Assembly (NCBI GenBank): GCA_050698355.1
Contig: JBOHBN010000324.1
Location: 1 to 35,195, forward strand
Reading direction: 5' to 3'
Origin: JBOHBN01 sp050698355
Lineage (GTDB): Bacteria; Actinomycetota; Actinomycetes; Streptosporangiales; WHST01
Length of the DNA: 35,195 nt
Shown here piece by piece: positions 7,180-15,216 of this stretch; the first letter of the stretch is position 1, and each line of letters opens with the position of its first letter. The notes under the pieces are model-generated. The model did not search any database, was not told where the DNA came from, and saw nothing but the letters and a program-made list of their open reading frames with translations. The translations under genes were made by a program, and so were the position numbers.

Positions 7180-8472
7180 CTAGACCGCCCACTCCGGGCC
7201 GTCGGGGAAGCCGTACCTGGCGACCGACTCCGGCAGCATCCGCGCGCTGAAGCCCGGCTCGCTCGGTGCGAGGTACCGGGCGCCCCGTACGGTCACCGGG
7301 TCGGTGAAGTGCTCGTGCAGGTGGTCCACGTACTCGATCGCGCGGCCGGCCATCGACCCGGAGACCGCGACGTAGTCGAACATCGCCAGGTGCTGCACCA
7401 GCTCGCACAGCCCGACGCCACCAGCGTGCGGATACACCGGCACCCCGAACTTCGCCGCGAGCAGCAGGATCGCGATGTTCTCGTTCACCCCGGCGACCCG
7501 GCACGCGTCGATCTGCACGACGTCGACGGCATCCGCCTGCAGCAGCTGCTTGAACACCACGCGGTTCTGCACGTGCTCGCCGGTGGCGACCCGCACCGGA
7601 GCGACCGCGCGGCGGATCGCCGCGTGCCCCAGCACGTCGTCCGGCGAGGTCGGCTCCTCGATCCACCACGGGTCGTACGGCAGCAGTGCCCGCATCCAGG
7701 AGATCGCCTCGTCGACCTCCCACCGCTGGTTGGCGTCGGTGGCGAGGCGTACGTCGTCACCCACGGCCTCGCGGGCGATACGCATCCGGCGCCGGTCGTC
7801 GTCCAGGTCGCCGCCGACCTTCAACTTGATCAGGTCGAAACCGTCCCGCACGGCCTCGGCCGACAGCCGGGCGAGCTTGGCGTCGGAGTACCCGAGCCAG
7901 CCGGGTGTCGTCGCGTACGCGGGGTAGCCCTCGGCAAGTAGCGTGCGCTCGCGCTCCCCCCGTTCGGGCGCGGCCGCCCGCAACAGGTCGAGAGCCTCGT
8001 CCTTCGTGAGCGCGTCGGCGAGGTACCGGAAGTTGGCCGCCGCGACCAGCTCCTCCGGCGACATGTCCGCCAGCAGCTTCCACAGCGGCTTGCCCGCGCG
8101 CCGCGCGGCGAGATCCCATGCAGCGTTGATCACTCCGCCGACGGCCATGTGCAGCACGCCCTTCTCCGGCCCGAGCCAGCGCAGCTGCGTGTCGGAGATG
8201 AGCGCGCTGCCGAACCCGCCGAGGTCCGCGCAGAGCGCGTCGACGTCCCACCCGACCACCTGGTGGCCGAGCGTACGGACCGCCGCCGCCATCAGCTCGG
8301 TGCCGCGCCCACAGGTGAACACCAGGCCGTACCCGTCGACGTCATCGCTCGTACGCAGGACCACGTACGCCGCCGAGTAGTCAGGATCCAGGTTGACCGC
8401 GTCCGACCCGTGCAACTCCCGTGAGGTGGGGAACCGGACGTCGTGGGCCTCCAGCGCGGTGATGCTCGGCAT
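7180..8472 (-). CDS. fucD: L-fuconate dehydratase (enolase superfamily)
   Basis: This 430-residue enzyme belongs to the mandelate-racemase/enolase superfamily and closely follows L-fuconate dehydratases, which convert L-fuconate to 2-keto-3-deoxy-L-fuconate. Visible active-site residues are the KxK pair Lys216/Lys218, metal ligands Asp246, Glu272 and Glu299 (in ATGEH), and the general acid/base His349 (VYPHAGG). The N-terminal capping domain contains the typical FPTSRELHGSDAVNLDPDYS stretch. ATG 8472 lies 4 bases after the hydrolase stop, so the two are one operon. The hydrolase acts two steps later in the non-phosphorylative L-fucose pathway; the dehydrogenase for the step between them is not obvious in the window. 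Confidence 0.95.
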   Translation of the reverse strand: MPSITALEAHDVRFPTSRELHGSDAVNLDPDYSAAYVVLRTSDDVDGYGLVFTCGRGTELMAAAVRTLGHQVVGWDVDALCADLGGFGSALISDTQLRWLGPEKGVLHMAVGGVINAAWDLAARRAGKPLWKLLADMSPEELVAAANFRYLADALTKDEALDLLRAAAPERGERERTLLAEGYPAYATTPGWLGYSDAKLARLSAEAVRDGFDLIKLKVGGDLDDDRRRMRIAREAVGDDVRLATDANQRWEVDEAISWMRALLPYDPWWIEEPTSPDDVLGHAAIRRAVAPVRVATGEHVQNRVVFKQLLQADAVDVVQIDACRVAGVNENIAILLLAAKFGVPVYPHAGGVGLCELVQHLAMFDYVAVSGSMAGRAIEYVDHLHEHFTDPVTVRGARYLAPSEPGFSARMLPESVARYGFPDGPEWAV

Positions 8473-8476
8473 CGCG

Positions 8477-9325
8477 CTACCCGGCCGCTACCTGCTGCCG
8501 TTGCCGGCCCAGGCCGTCGATCTCGCACTCGACCACGTCGCCCGCCGCGAGGTACGGGAAGCGCCCGGACAGGGCGACGCCCTCGGGCGTCCCGGTGTTG
8601 ATGACGTCACCGGGCTCGAGCACCATGAACTGGCTCAGCTCGTACACCAGTGTCGGCACCGAGAAGATCATGTCGGCGGTCGTGGATTCCTGCCGCGGCT
8701 CGCCGTTCACCCACGAGCACAGCTTGATGTCCGAGACGTCCGCGCCGGTCGGGACGAGGAACGGCCCGAGCGGGTTGAAGGTCTCGCAGCTCTTGCCCTT
8801 GGACCACTGGCCGCCGGAGACCTCGAGCTGGAAGGCGCGCTCGGAGACGTCGTTGCTCACCGCGTACCCGCCGATGTACGCCCCCGCGCTGTCGGGGGAG
8901 TCCAGGTAGCGTGCGCGTCTACCGATGACCACGGCCAGCTCGACCTCCCAGTCGGTCCTGGTCGATCCGCGCGGGAGGAGCACGTCGTCGTACGGCCCCA
9001 CCACCGTGTTCGGGTGCTTGAAGAAGAGCACCGGGTGCGCGGGTGGCTCGGCGCCGGACTCGCGGGCGTGCGCGGCGTAGTTCTGGCCGATGCACACCAC
9101 GGCGCTGGGCCGGGCCAGCGGCGCGCCCACCCGTTGCCCCTCGATGCCGATGGGTGCGAGGCGGCCGGCGGCGAGAGCGTCACGGGTGCGTTCGATGCCG
9201 GCGTCGGCGAGGAAGGCGCCGTCCACGTCGCCGGTCAGCTCGCCCAGGTCGTACGTGACGCCGTCGTCATCGGCCACCACGGGTCGCTCGCTGCCCGGCG
9301 GCCCGATCCGAAGTACCCGCACCAT
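8477..9325 (-). CDS. Fumarylacetoacetate hydrolase-family enzyme, probable 2,4-diketo-3-deoxy-L-fuconate hydrolase
   Basis: A 282-residue FAH-superfamily protein. The metal-binding residues stand in the usual order: Glu127 and Glu129 in DWEVELAVVIG and Asp159 in VSNDVSER, with GKSCETFNPLGPFLV and EPGDVINTGTPEGVA following. Next to L-fuconate dehydratase it most likely cleaves 2,4-diketo-3-deoxy-L-fuconate to pyruvate and L-lactate; ureidoglycolate lyase-like activity is the usual automatic label for this family. GGGAGG lies one base from ATG 9325 but 4 bases from the GTG at 9322, so the true start may be the second codon. It is the first gene of the operon leading to lutABC and is divergent from the XRE regulator. 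Confidence 0.88.
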   Translation of the reverse strand: MVRVLRIGPPGSERPVVADDDGVTYDLGELTGDVDGAFLADAGIERTRDALAAGRLAPIGIEGQRVGAPLARPSAVVCIGQNYAAHARESGAEPPAHPVLFFKHPNTVVGPYDDVLLPRGSTRTDWEVELAVVIGRRARYLDSPDSAGAYIGGYAVSNDVSERAFQLEVSGGQWSKGKSCETFNPLGPFLVPTGADVSDIKLCSWVNGEPRQESTTADMIFSVPTLVYELSQFMVLEPGDVINTGTPEGVALSGRFPYLAAGDVVECEIDGLGRQRQQVAAG

Positions 9326-9357
9326 GCCTCCCTAGATGAGATCCCTGGTCACCATGC

Positions 9358-9395
9358 CATATAGCCGTTCCCTCCGCGCCAGTCGGACGGCGCGG
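9358..9395 (-). promoter_or_regulatory. Promoter and candidate operator of the fuconate-lactate operon
   Basis: On the minus strand CCGACT (plus 9381-9386), a 17 bp spacer and TATATG (plus 9358-9363) resemble a -35/-10 pair directed at the hydrolase gene. An inverted repeat CCGCGCC (9374-9380) / GGCGCGG (9389-9395), 8 bp apart, overlaps the -35 and spacer. In the divergent region between the operon and the XRE gene it is a plausible operator for that regulator. Nothing here has been tested. Confidence 0.4.
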
Positions 9396-9462
9396 GTAAG
9401 TTTCCGTGCGTGGGCACGATCGTGAGACGAACGGTCGCGACAGGCTGGGAACGCGGGGAAGC

Positions 9463-10674
9463 ATGACTGAGGGAGCTGAGCCAGACACCAAGGAGTTCGG
9501 GCGTGCCGTCGCACGGCTGCGCAAGTTGCGGGGTATGTCGCAGCGCGAGTTCGCGGCGGTCGTCGACCGCTCCGAGACCTGGCTGAGCCAGGTCGAGCGC
9601 GGTGTACGGCGCATCGACCGGATGACGGTGCTGCAGCGGCTCGCCAACGCGCTCGGGGTTGCGGTGTCGGAGCTCGCGCCGGACACGCCGGTGGCGGTGG
9701 CGCAGGAACCGGCCCCCGAAGCCGCCAGCCTGACGCTCGCCCTCGCGTCGCCGACCGCGGTGACCGCCGCGTTCGAGGACCGGCCGCCCGCCGATGCCGA
9801 AGCGCTCTCGCAGGGCGTCGAGGAGGCATGGCGACAGGTCGACGCGGCCGACTACGCGGCCGCGGGCAAGCGCCTCACCGAGCTCGTACCAGAGCTCGAG
9901 CACGCCGCACGCGCCGAACCGGGGCAGGAGCGGCACGCCCGCTTCGTCGACCTCTCCCGCGCGTACCAGGCGTACGCGCTCGTGCTCGCCGAACTCGGCG
10001 AGTTCACCGGCTCCTGGATCGCCGCGGAGCGGGCGATCACCGCCGCCGAGCGCTCCGGCGACGAGTTGCTGATGGCAGCGAGCGAGCTGCGTCTCGTGGC
10101 GGCGTTCCGTGTGGCGCGACAGGACGAGTACGTGCTGCGGGCGGCAGCCGGCGCGGTCGAGGCGCTGTCCGACCGCGTGGCGTCCGGCGAACCGGCCGCT
10201 GTGACGCTTGCCGGCGCGCTACGGCTGCAGATGGCCGTCGCGGCCGCGCGGCGCGACGACGCCGACACCGCGTACGACCAGGTCGAGCGGGCCGCGACGC
10301 TGGCTGCCGGCGGCACGGACAGGAACGACTACGGTGCAGCGTTCGGCCCCACCCATGTTGCCGTGTACCGGGTCGCGGTCGCTGTCGAGCTCGGAGATGC
10401 GGGCAGTGCGCTGCGCACTGCCGCCGGTGCGGACGCGTCCAGCCTGCCCATGGACGCCCAGGCGCGCCACCTCATCAACGTCGCGCGGGCGCACGCGCAG
10501 CGCCGCAACCTGGCAGGGGTCGTCGAGGCGCTCCGCCGGGCGCACGAGCTCGCGCCGCGGCAGGTCGTCGGCCACCCGCTCGTACTGCAGCTGGTGACCG
10601 ACCTGCTGCACAGCGGCCACGACGACGGCCTGCGCGAGCTGGCCAGGGAGCTGCAGGTCCCTGGCCACCAGTAG
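9463..10674 (+). CDS. XRE-family transcriptional regulator with helical C-terminal domain
   Basis: A 403-residue regulator. Residues about 10-72 form a Cro/C1-type helix-turn-helix (FGRAVARLRKLRGMSQREFA, SETWLSQVERGVRRIDRMTV, LANALGVAVSELAP). The rest is an Ala-rich, all-helical region with TPR-like character, as in many Streptomyces-type regulators that sense an unknown ligand. ATG 9463 is chosen because GGGGAA precedes it and homologs begin close to the HTH; the frame is open further upstream to 9406. It is divergent from the fuconate-lactate operon across 137 bp, which makes that operon its likeliest target, though this is positional inference. Its stop is only 2 bases from the stop of the convergent amidohydrolase gene. 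Confidence 0.85.
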   Translation: MTEGAEPDTKEFGRAVARLRKLRGMSQREFAAVVDRSETWLSQVERGVRRIDRMTVLQRLANALGVAVSELAPDTPVAVAQEPAPEAASLTLALASPTAVTAAFEDRPPADAEALSQGVEEAWRQVDAADYAAAGKRLTELVPELEHAARAEPGQERHARFVDLSRAYQAYALVLAELGEFTGSWIAAERAITAAERSGDELLMAASELRLVAAFRVARQDEYVLRAAAGAVEALSDRVASGEPAAVTLAGALRLQMAVAAARRDDADTAYDQVERAATLAAGGTDRNDYGAAFGPTHVAVYRVAVAVELGDAGSALRTAAGADASSLPMDAQARHLINVARAHAQRRNLAGVVEALRRAHELAPRQVVGHPLVLQLVTDLLHSGHDDGLRELARELQVPGHQ

Positions 10675-10676
10675 GG

Positions 10677-11867
10677 CTACGCCGATCCCAGGACGTCGAC
10701 CGCCAGTCCGGCGTACGTCGCCACGCCGGCGACCATCGCGCCCTCATCGAAGACGACGAGGTCGGAGTGGTTGCGCGGCGCGGTCTCCGGCGTGTCGTCG
10801 GGCGGACAGCCACCGAGGAACGCGATCGCGCCCGGGTATCGCTGCAGGATGAACGAGAAGTCCTCCGACGCCATGACCGGCTCGGGCATCAGCTCGCTGC
10901 GGTCCGCCCCGAGCAGCCCGGCCGCCACCCGGTGGACCCGGTCGGCGGACGCGGGGTCGTTCAGCGTAACCGGGTAGCCGGGGCGGATCTCCACCTCCGC
11001 GGTCATCCCGTGCGCCCCGGCGATCCCCTCCGCCACGCGTCGGACCTGCTCGTGCACGGCGGTGCGTACGGTCTCGTCGAAGGTACGGATGGTTCCCTCG
11101 AACCAGGCGTCGCTCGGGATCACGTTCGTGGTCGTCCCGGCCGAGATGTGCGCGACCGTGAGCACGGCGGGTTGGAACGGGCTCACCCGCCTGGTCATCA
11201 CGGCCTGCAACGCGGTGACGATCTCGCAGGCGACCGGGATGGGGTCGGCGGCAAGGTGCGGCATCGAGCCGTGACCACCCTGCCCGCGTACGGTGACCCG
11301 GAACTGGTCCCCGGCCGCGAGCTGCGCACCGGCCCGCACCGCGACGGTGCCCGACGGCGCGCCGGTGGAGATGTGCAGGGCGAACGCTCCGGCGACGTCG
11401 GCGAAGTCCAGGAGCCCCTCGTCCAGAGCGAGCTGCGCGCCGAAGTAGCCCTCCTCCCCGGGCTGGAAGAAGAACGCCACCCGGCCGGCGATCCGGTCCC
11501 GCCGGGCGGTGAGCAGCCGCGCCGCGCCGGCGAGCATCGCGGTGTGCGTGTCATGCCCGCACGCGTGCATGGTCTCGCCGGTCTCGGAGGCGAAGTCCAA
11601 CCCCGTGTCCTCGCAGAGCGGTAGCCCGTCCATGTCGGCGCGGAGGAGGACGGTCGGTCCCGCAGATCCGCCGGAGAGGGTCGCGACGACTGCGGACGTG
11701 CTCGAGGATGTCGTGACCTCCAGGTCGAGGTCGGACAGCTCGTCGAGCACCGCACGCCTGGTGATCGGAAGGGTGAGGCCGGTCTCGGGTTGCCGGTGCA
11801 ACACGCGGCGCAGCGCGACGGTCCGCTGCTGGATCTCACGGGCGGCGGCGAGCAGGTCATCGGTCAT
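10677..11867 (-). CDS. M20-family amidohydrolase / metallopeptidase
   Basis: A 396-residue M20D-type amidohydrolase, the group with hippurate hydrolases, N-acyl-amino-acid amidohydrolases and indole-acetyl-amino-acid hydrolases. Metal ligands are in MHACGHDTH (Cys103, His105), PGEEG (Glu138/Glu139), His165 in ALHIS and the late RNHSDLV His. The dimerisation insert (GQGGHGSMPHLAADPIPVA) is intact. ATG 11867 is preferred because GCAGG lies 9 bases before it; ATG 11876 and an earlier frame to 11942 are possible. No signal peptide is present, so it is cytosolic. It is divergent from the ABC transporter pair; the substrate cannot be read from sequence. Confidence 0.9.
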   Translation of the reverse strand: MTDDLLAAAREIQQRTVALRRVLHRQPETGLTLPITRRAVLDELSDLDLEVTTSSSTSAVVATLSGGSAGPTVLLRADMDGLPLCEDTGLDFASETGETMHACGHDTHTAMLAGAARLLTARRDRIAGRVAFFFQPGEEGYFGAQLALDEGLLDFADVAGAFALHISTGAPSGTVAVRAGAQLAAGDQFRVTVRGQGGHGSMPHLAADPIPVACEIVTALQAVMTRRVSPFQPAVLTVAHISAGTTTNVIPSDAWFEGTIRTFDETVRTAVHEQVRRVAEGIAGAHGMTAEVEIRPGYPVTLNDPASADRVHRVAAGLLGADRSELMPEPVMASEDFSFILQRYPGAIAFLGGCPPDDTPETAPRNHSDLVVFDEGAMVAGVATYAGLAVDVLGSA

Positions 11868-11961
11868 GCGCGCCATCCTGCCGCATTCGCTGTGGGCGAA
11901 GGAAAACCGGTGTCGGTGAGTTGCGGCCGTACGTAGGCTCACTGATGGAAGGGAGAGCGCG

Positions 11962-12957
11962 ATGCGAGAGGCGGTACGCGTCCAGAACCTGGTGAAGCGC
12001 TACCCGGGTTCGAAGGTCGACGCCGTCGCGGGCATCTCGTTCGAGGTCGGGTACGGCGACGTCTTCGGCTTCCTCGGCCCGAACGGTGCGGGCAAGACCA
12101 CCACGGTCGGCGTGCTCACCACCCGGGCGCTCGCCACGTCCGGCGAGGCGCACGTGGCCGGCATCGACGTCGCCCGCTCCCCGGTGCAGGCGAAGGCGGC
12201 GCTGGCCGTCGTGCCGCAGCGCATCAACATCGACAGGTCGCTCTCCATCCGCGACAACCTCATCTTCCACGCGAGATACCACGGCGTGTCGCGGCGTACG
12301 TCGAAACGCCGCGCGGACGAGCTGCTGGAGGAGTTCGGGCTCGGCGAGCGGGCCAAGGACAAGTCGGACAAGCTGTCCGGCGGTCAGGCGCAGCGGGTGA
12401 TGCTGGCCAGGGCGCTGATGCACACCCCGCAGGTGCTGTTCCTCGACGAGCCGACGACCGGGCTCGACCCGGCCGCGCGGCTGTTCATCTGGGCGCGGAT
12501 ACGCGCGCTGCGCAACGAGGGGCTCGGCATCGTCCTCACCACCCATGACATGCGCGAGGCGGCCGAACTGAGCTCCCGGGTGGCGATCATGGACCACGGC
12601 TCGCTGCTCACGATGGACACCCCGCAGGCGCTGACCCACTCGTTGCCGGGCAGCCAGACGCTGGACCTCACCATCGCCGCTGTCGGCGACTCCGACGACG
12701 AGCTGTGCGAGCAGCTCGGCAACCTGCCGAAGGTCGAGCGGGTCGAGCGCCTCGACACGGGCGGCGGTGTACCCGCGGGAGAGCCCGGCGAACAGACGAT
12801 TCGTGCGCGGATGTACGTGGACGGTGACGCCTCGGTGCTCGTGGCACCCGTCGCGCGGCTCGTAGAGGAACGGAGCGGGCGGCTCGTCGACGTGGCGCTC
12901 GGCAGCCCGAGCCTGGAGGACGTGTTCATCCACTACACCGGGCGGGAGCTTCGATGA
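11962..12957 (+). CDS. ABC transporter ATP-binding protein, DrrA-like
   Basis: A 331-residue ATPase with Walker A GPNGAGKTT (residues 39-47), signature LSGGQ (138-142), Walker B LFLDEPTTGLD (159-169) and the switch histidine in LTTHDMREA. The long C-terminal extension after residue 220 is usual for the DrrA/NodI group, which powers efflux of drugs or lipid-like compounds with an ABC-2 permease. ATG 11962 follows GGGAGAG by 4 bases. TAGGCT at 11934-11939 may be the -10. The stop overlaps the permease start by ATGA, so the two are coupled. The substrate is unknown. Confidence 0.92.
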   Translation: MREAVRVQNLVKRYPGSKVDAVAGISFEVGYGDVFGFLGPNGAGKTTTVGVLTTRALATSGEAHVAGIDVARSPVQAKAALAVVPQRINIDRSLSIRDNLIFHARYHGVSRRTSKRRADELLEEFGLGERAKDKSDKLSGGQAQRVMLARALMHTPQVLFLDEPTTGLDPAARLFIWARIRALRNEGLGIVLTTHDMREAAELSSRVAIMDHGSLLTMDTPQALTHSLPGSQTLDLTIAAVGDSDDELCEQLGNLPKVERVERLDTGGGVPAGEPGEQTIRARMYVDGDASVLVAPVARLVEERSGRLVDVALGSPSLEDVFIHYTGRELR

Positions 12958-13796
12958 CCACCCGTACGCCGCCGCGCGTGACCGACGCCGCCGGACCGCC
13001 TGCCGCCGCTGCTACGAGCCAGCCGCCCGGCCAGGCACGTGTCTTCCTCGCCTTGCTGCGCCGCGACCTCTACGTGACCGGGCGGGAGCTGCCCACGTTC
13101 CTCGCGCAGGTCATCCTGCAGCCGCTGTTCATGCTCTTCGTGTTCGGGCGCGTACTCGGCGACCTCGGGTTCATCCAGCACGGGTACGCCAACCTGCTCT
13201 TCCCCGGCATCCTGGCGATGACCACCATCATGACCGCGCTGCAGACGATCACCTTCCCGCTCGTGATGGAGTTCGGCTGGACCAAGGAGATCGAGGACCG
13301 GCTGCTCGCACCGGTGCGCACCAGCCTGGTCGCCGTGGAGAAGGTCGTCTACTCGGCGCTGCGCGCGATGGTCGCTGCTGCGGTGATGATCCCGGTGGGC
13401 ATCCTCGTGCTCGGCTCCATCCCCTGGCAGTGGGCGGGACTTCCGATGTTCGTGGCCACCATCATCCTGGCCGCTCTCGTCGGCTCGGCGATCGGCTTGA
13501 CGCTCGGCACGTTCGTACCGCCGACGCGGATCCAGATCGTGTTCGCGCTCGTGCTGGTGCCGATCATGTTCACCGGCTCGGCGCAGTACCCGTGGGCGCA
13601 GCTGGACGGCCTGCGCTGGTTCCAGGTCGTCACCGCCTTCAACCCCCTCACGTACGCGAGCGAAGGGGTGCGGTCGGCACTGCTGCCCAGCGTGGACCAC
13701 ATCCCGCAGTGGATCTGCCTGCTGGTCCTGCTGGGCAGCGTCTGCTTGTTCACCTGGATCGGGTCGATCGGGTTCCGCCGCCGCGCCATCGACTGA
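12954..13796 (+). CDS. ABC-2 type transporter permease
   Basis: A 280-residue membrane protein of the ABC-2 permease family. After a Pro/Ala-rich cytosolic N-terminus of about 35 residues, around six hydrophobic segments follow (for example QVILQPLFMLFVFGRVLG, AMVAAAVMIPVGILVLGS, FALVLVPIMFTGSAQYPW and ICLLVLLGSVCLFTWIG). The amphipathic region VMEFGWTKEIEDRLLAPV and the motif FNPLTYASEGVR are characteristic of DrrB-like permeases. The start overlaps the ATPase gene by ATGA. It should form an inner-membrane exporter with two ATPase subunits. A 41 bp gap separates it from the MFS gene downstream. Confidence 0.9.
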   Translation: MTTRTPPRVTDAAGPPAAAATSQPPGQARVFLALLRRDLYVTGRELPTFLAQVILQPLFMLFVFGRVLGDLGFIQHGYANLLFPGILAMTTIMTALQTITFPLVMEFGWTKEIEDRLLAPVRTSLVAVEKVVYSALRAMVAAAVMIPVGILVLGSIPWQWAGLPMFVATIILAALVGSAIGLTLGTFVPPTRIQIVFALVLVPIMFTGSAQYPWAQLDGLRWFQVVTAFNPLTYASEGVRSALLPSVDHIPQWICLLVLLGSVCLFTWIGSIGFRRRAID

Positions 13797-13837
13797 CTCG
13801 TCATAGGGTCGCCTCGGCAACCTACGGGGGAGGCGCG

Positions 13838-15190
13838 ATGTCGGAAGGCCCTGCGTCCACGTCCGCGGCGGCGCGTGACCTGCAGCGCCGGGTCACGCGC
13901 AAGGTCGGCGCGCGGCTGTTGCCGTTCGTCGGGCTCCTGTACTTCGTGAACTACCTCGACCGGACGAACATCGGCTTCGCCAAGCTGCGGATGAGCGATG
14001 ACCTCGGCCTGACCGAGACGGCGTTCGGGCTCGCTTCCGGGCTTTTCTTCATCGGCTACCTGCTGCTCGAGGTGCCGAGCAACCTCGTGCTGCACCGCGT
14101 CGGTGCCCGCCGGTGGCTGGCGCGCATCATGCTGACCTGGGGCATCATCGCGGCGGCGACCGCGTTCGTCCCGAACACCGGAACCCTGTATGCGCTGCGG
14201 TTCCTGCTCGGCGTCGCCGAGGCGGGTTTCTTCCCCGGTGTGATCCTGTACCTCACGTACTGGTTCCCCAAGCGCGAACGCGGGCGGGTGGTCGCCTGGT
14301 TCATGGTCGCGGTGCCGATCTCGTCCATGATCGGGTCACCCCTGTCCGGGTGGATCATCCAGGCGGGCCATGGGCTGTTCGGACTCGACGGGTGGCGGTT
14401 GATGTTCCTCGTGGAGGGCATCCCGTCGATCATCCTCGCGTTCGTCACCTGGTTCTACCTGACCGACCGGCCGTCCGCCGCCGGCTGGCTCACCGGCGAG
14501 GAGCGCGACTTCCTCGACGCCGAGATGCGCAAGGAACAGCGGGAAACCGCCGCGCAGTACCACTACCCGCTGCGCCGCGCCCTCACCAACCCGCGTGTGA
14601 TCGGGCTCGCCTTCGTGTACTTCGGCGTGGTGTACGGGCTGTACGCGCTGAGTTTCTTCCTCCCCACGATCGTCAGCGGGTTCCAGGAACAGTTCGGGGT
14701 GAAATACTCGCTCTTCCAGGTCGGGCTCATCACGGCGATCCCGTTCGCTCTCGGCGCGATCGCGATGGTGCTGTGGGGCCTGCACGCCGACCGTACGCGC
14801 GAACGGGTCTGGCACGTCGCTCTGCCCGCCTTCGTCGGCGGCATCGCCATCCCGATCGCGCTGTACCTGGACAGCCCCTTCCTTGCCATGGTCGCCGTGT
14901 CGGTGTGCGCGATCGGGATCTTCGCCGCGCTGCCGACGTTCTGGTCGCTGCCGACCGCGTTCCTCACCGGCTCAGCCGCGGCGGGCGGCATCGCGCTGGT
15001 GAACTCGGTCGGCAACGCGGCCGGTTTCGCCGCCCCGTACGTCACCGGGTTCCTGGCCGACCAGACCGGCTCGGCCAAGGTCGGGCTGTGGGTTGTCGGC
15101 GCGACCATGGTCGGCGCGGGCATCATCACCCTGGTGCTGCGCGCCGCACCGAACCATTCCAGTGATCATGAAAACTCCTCGTTGCCATAG
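13838..15190 (+). CDS. MFS transporter, anion:cation symporter (ACS) type
   Basis: A 450-residue, twelve-segment MFS transporter. The motif YFVNYLDRTNIGFAKL in the first transmembrane segment, followed by LFFIGYLLLEVPSNL, marks the ACS family that carries organic anions such as tartrate, phthalate, galactonate or glucarate with a cation. A central cytosolic loop of about 60 residues (LTGEERDFLDAEMRKE) is intact. ATG 13838 follows GGGGGAGG by 4 bases; the upstream open frame overlaps the permease and is rejected. Its C-terminal residues (SDHENSS) and TAG stop are encoded within an inverted-repeat element. An organic acid such as a sugar acid would suit the neighbourhood, but nothing identifies the substrate. 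Confidence 0.9.
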   Translation: MSEGPASTSAAARDLQRRVTRKVGARLLPFVGLLYFVNYLDRTNIGFAKLRMSDDLGLTETAFGLASGLFFIGYLLLEVPSNLVLHRVGARRWLARIMLTWGIIAAATAFVPNTGTLYALRFLLGVAEAGFFPGVILYLTYWFPKRERGRVVAWFMVAVPISSMIGSPLSGWIIQAGHGLFGLDGWRLMFLVEGIPSIILAFVTWFYLTDRPSAAGWLTGEERDFLDAEMRKEQRETAAQYHYPLRRALTNPRVIGLAFVYFGVVYGLYALSFFLPTIVSGFQEQFGVKYSLFQVGLITAIPFALGAIAMVLWGLHADRTRERVWHVALPAFVGGIAIPIALYLDSPFLAMVAVSVCAIGIFAALPTFWSLPTAFLTGSAAAGGIALVNSVGNAAGFAAPYVTGFLADQTGSAKVGLWVVGATMVGAGIITLVLRAAPNHSSDHENSSLP

Positions 15191-15216
15191 CAGCGAATAT
15201 CCTTCATGATCACTGG
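15159..15216. repeat. GTGATCATGAA inverted-repeat element, copy 2 (convergent junction)
   Basis: Perfect 14 bp arms CCAGTGATCATGAA (15159-15172) and TTCATGATCACTGG (15203-15216) flank an inner hairpin TCGTTGC-CATA-GCAGCGA (15179-15196, one G-T pair). It sits between the convergent MFS and sulfatase genes. The MFS stop TAG (15188-15190) is in the core, and the sulfatase stop TGA (15212-15210) is part of the right arm, so the element ends both genes. It is probably a bidirectional terminator. Confidence 0.82.

Noticed and set aside
6172..7941. A 589-residue plus-strand frame opposite lutB, lutA and fucD
   Set aside because: It lies antisense to three clearly recognisable genes, is Arg/His/Pro/Asp-rich without any domain, and such long shadow frames are normal in high-GC DNA.
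9828..11624. A 598-residue plus-strand frame spanning the end of the XRE gene and the amidohydrolase
   Set aside because: It is out of frame with the XRE gene and antisense to the M20 enzyme, whose catalytic motifs are intact; low-complexity Arg/Gly-rich translation.
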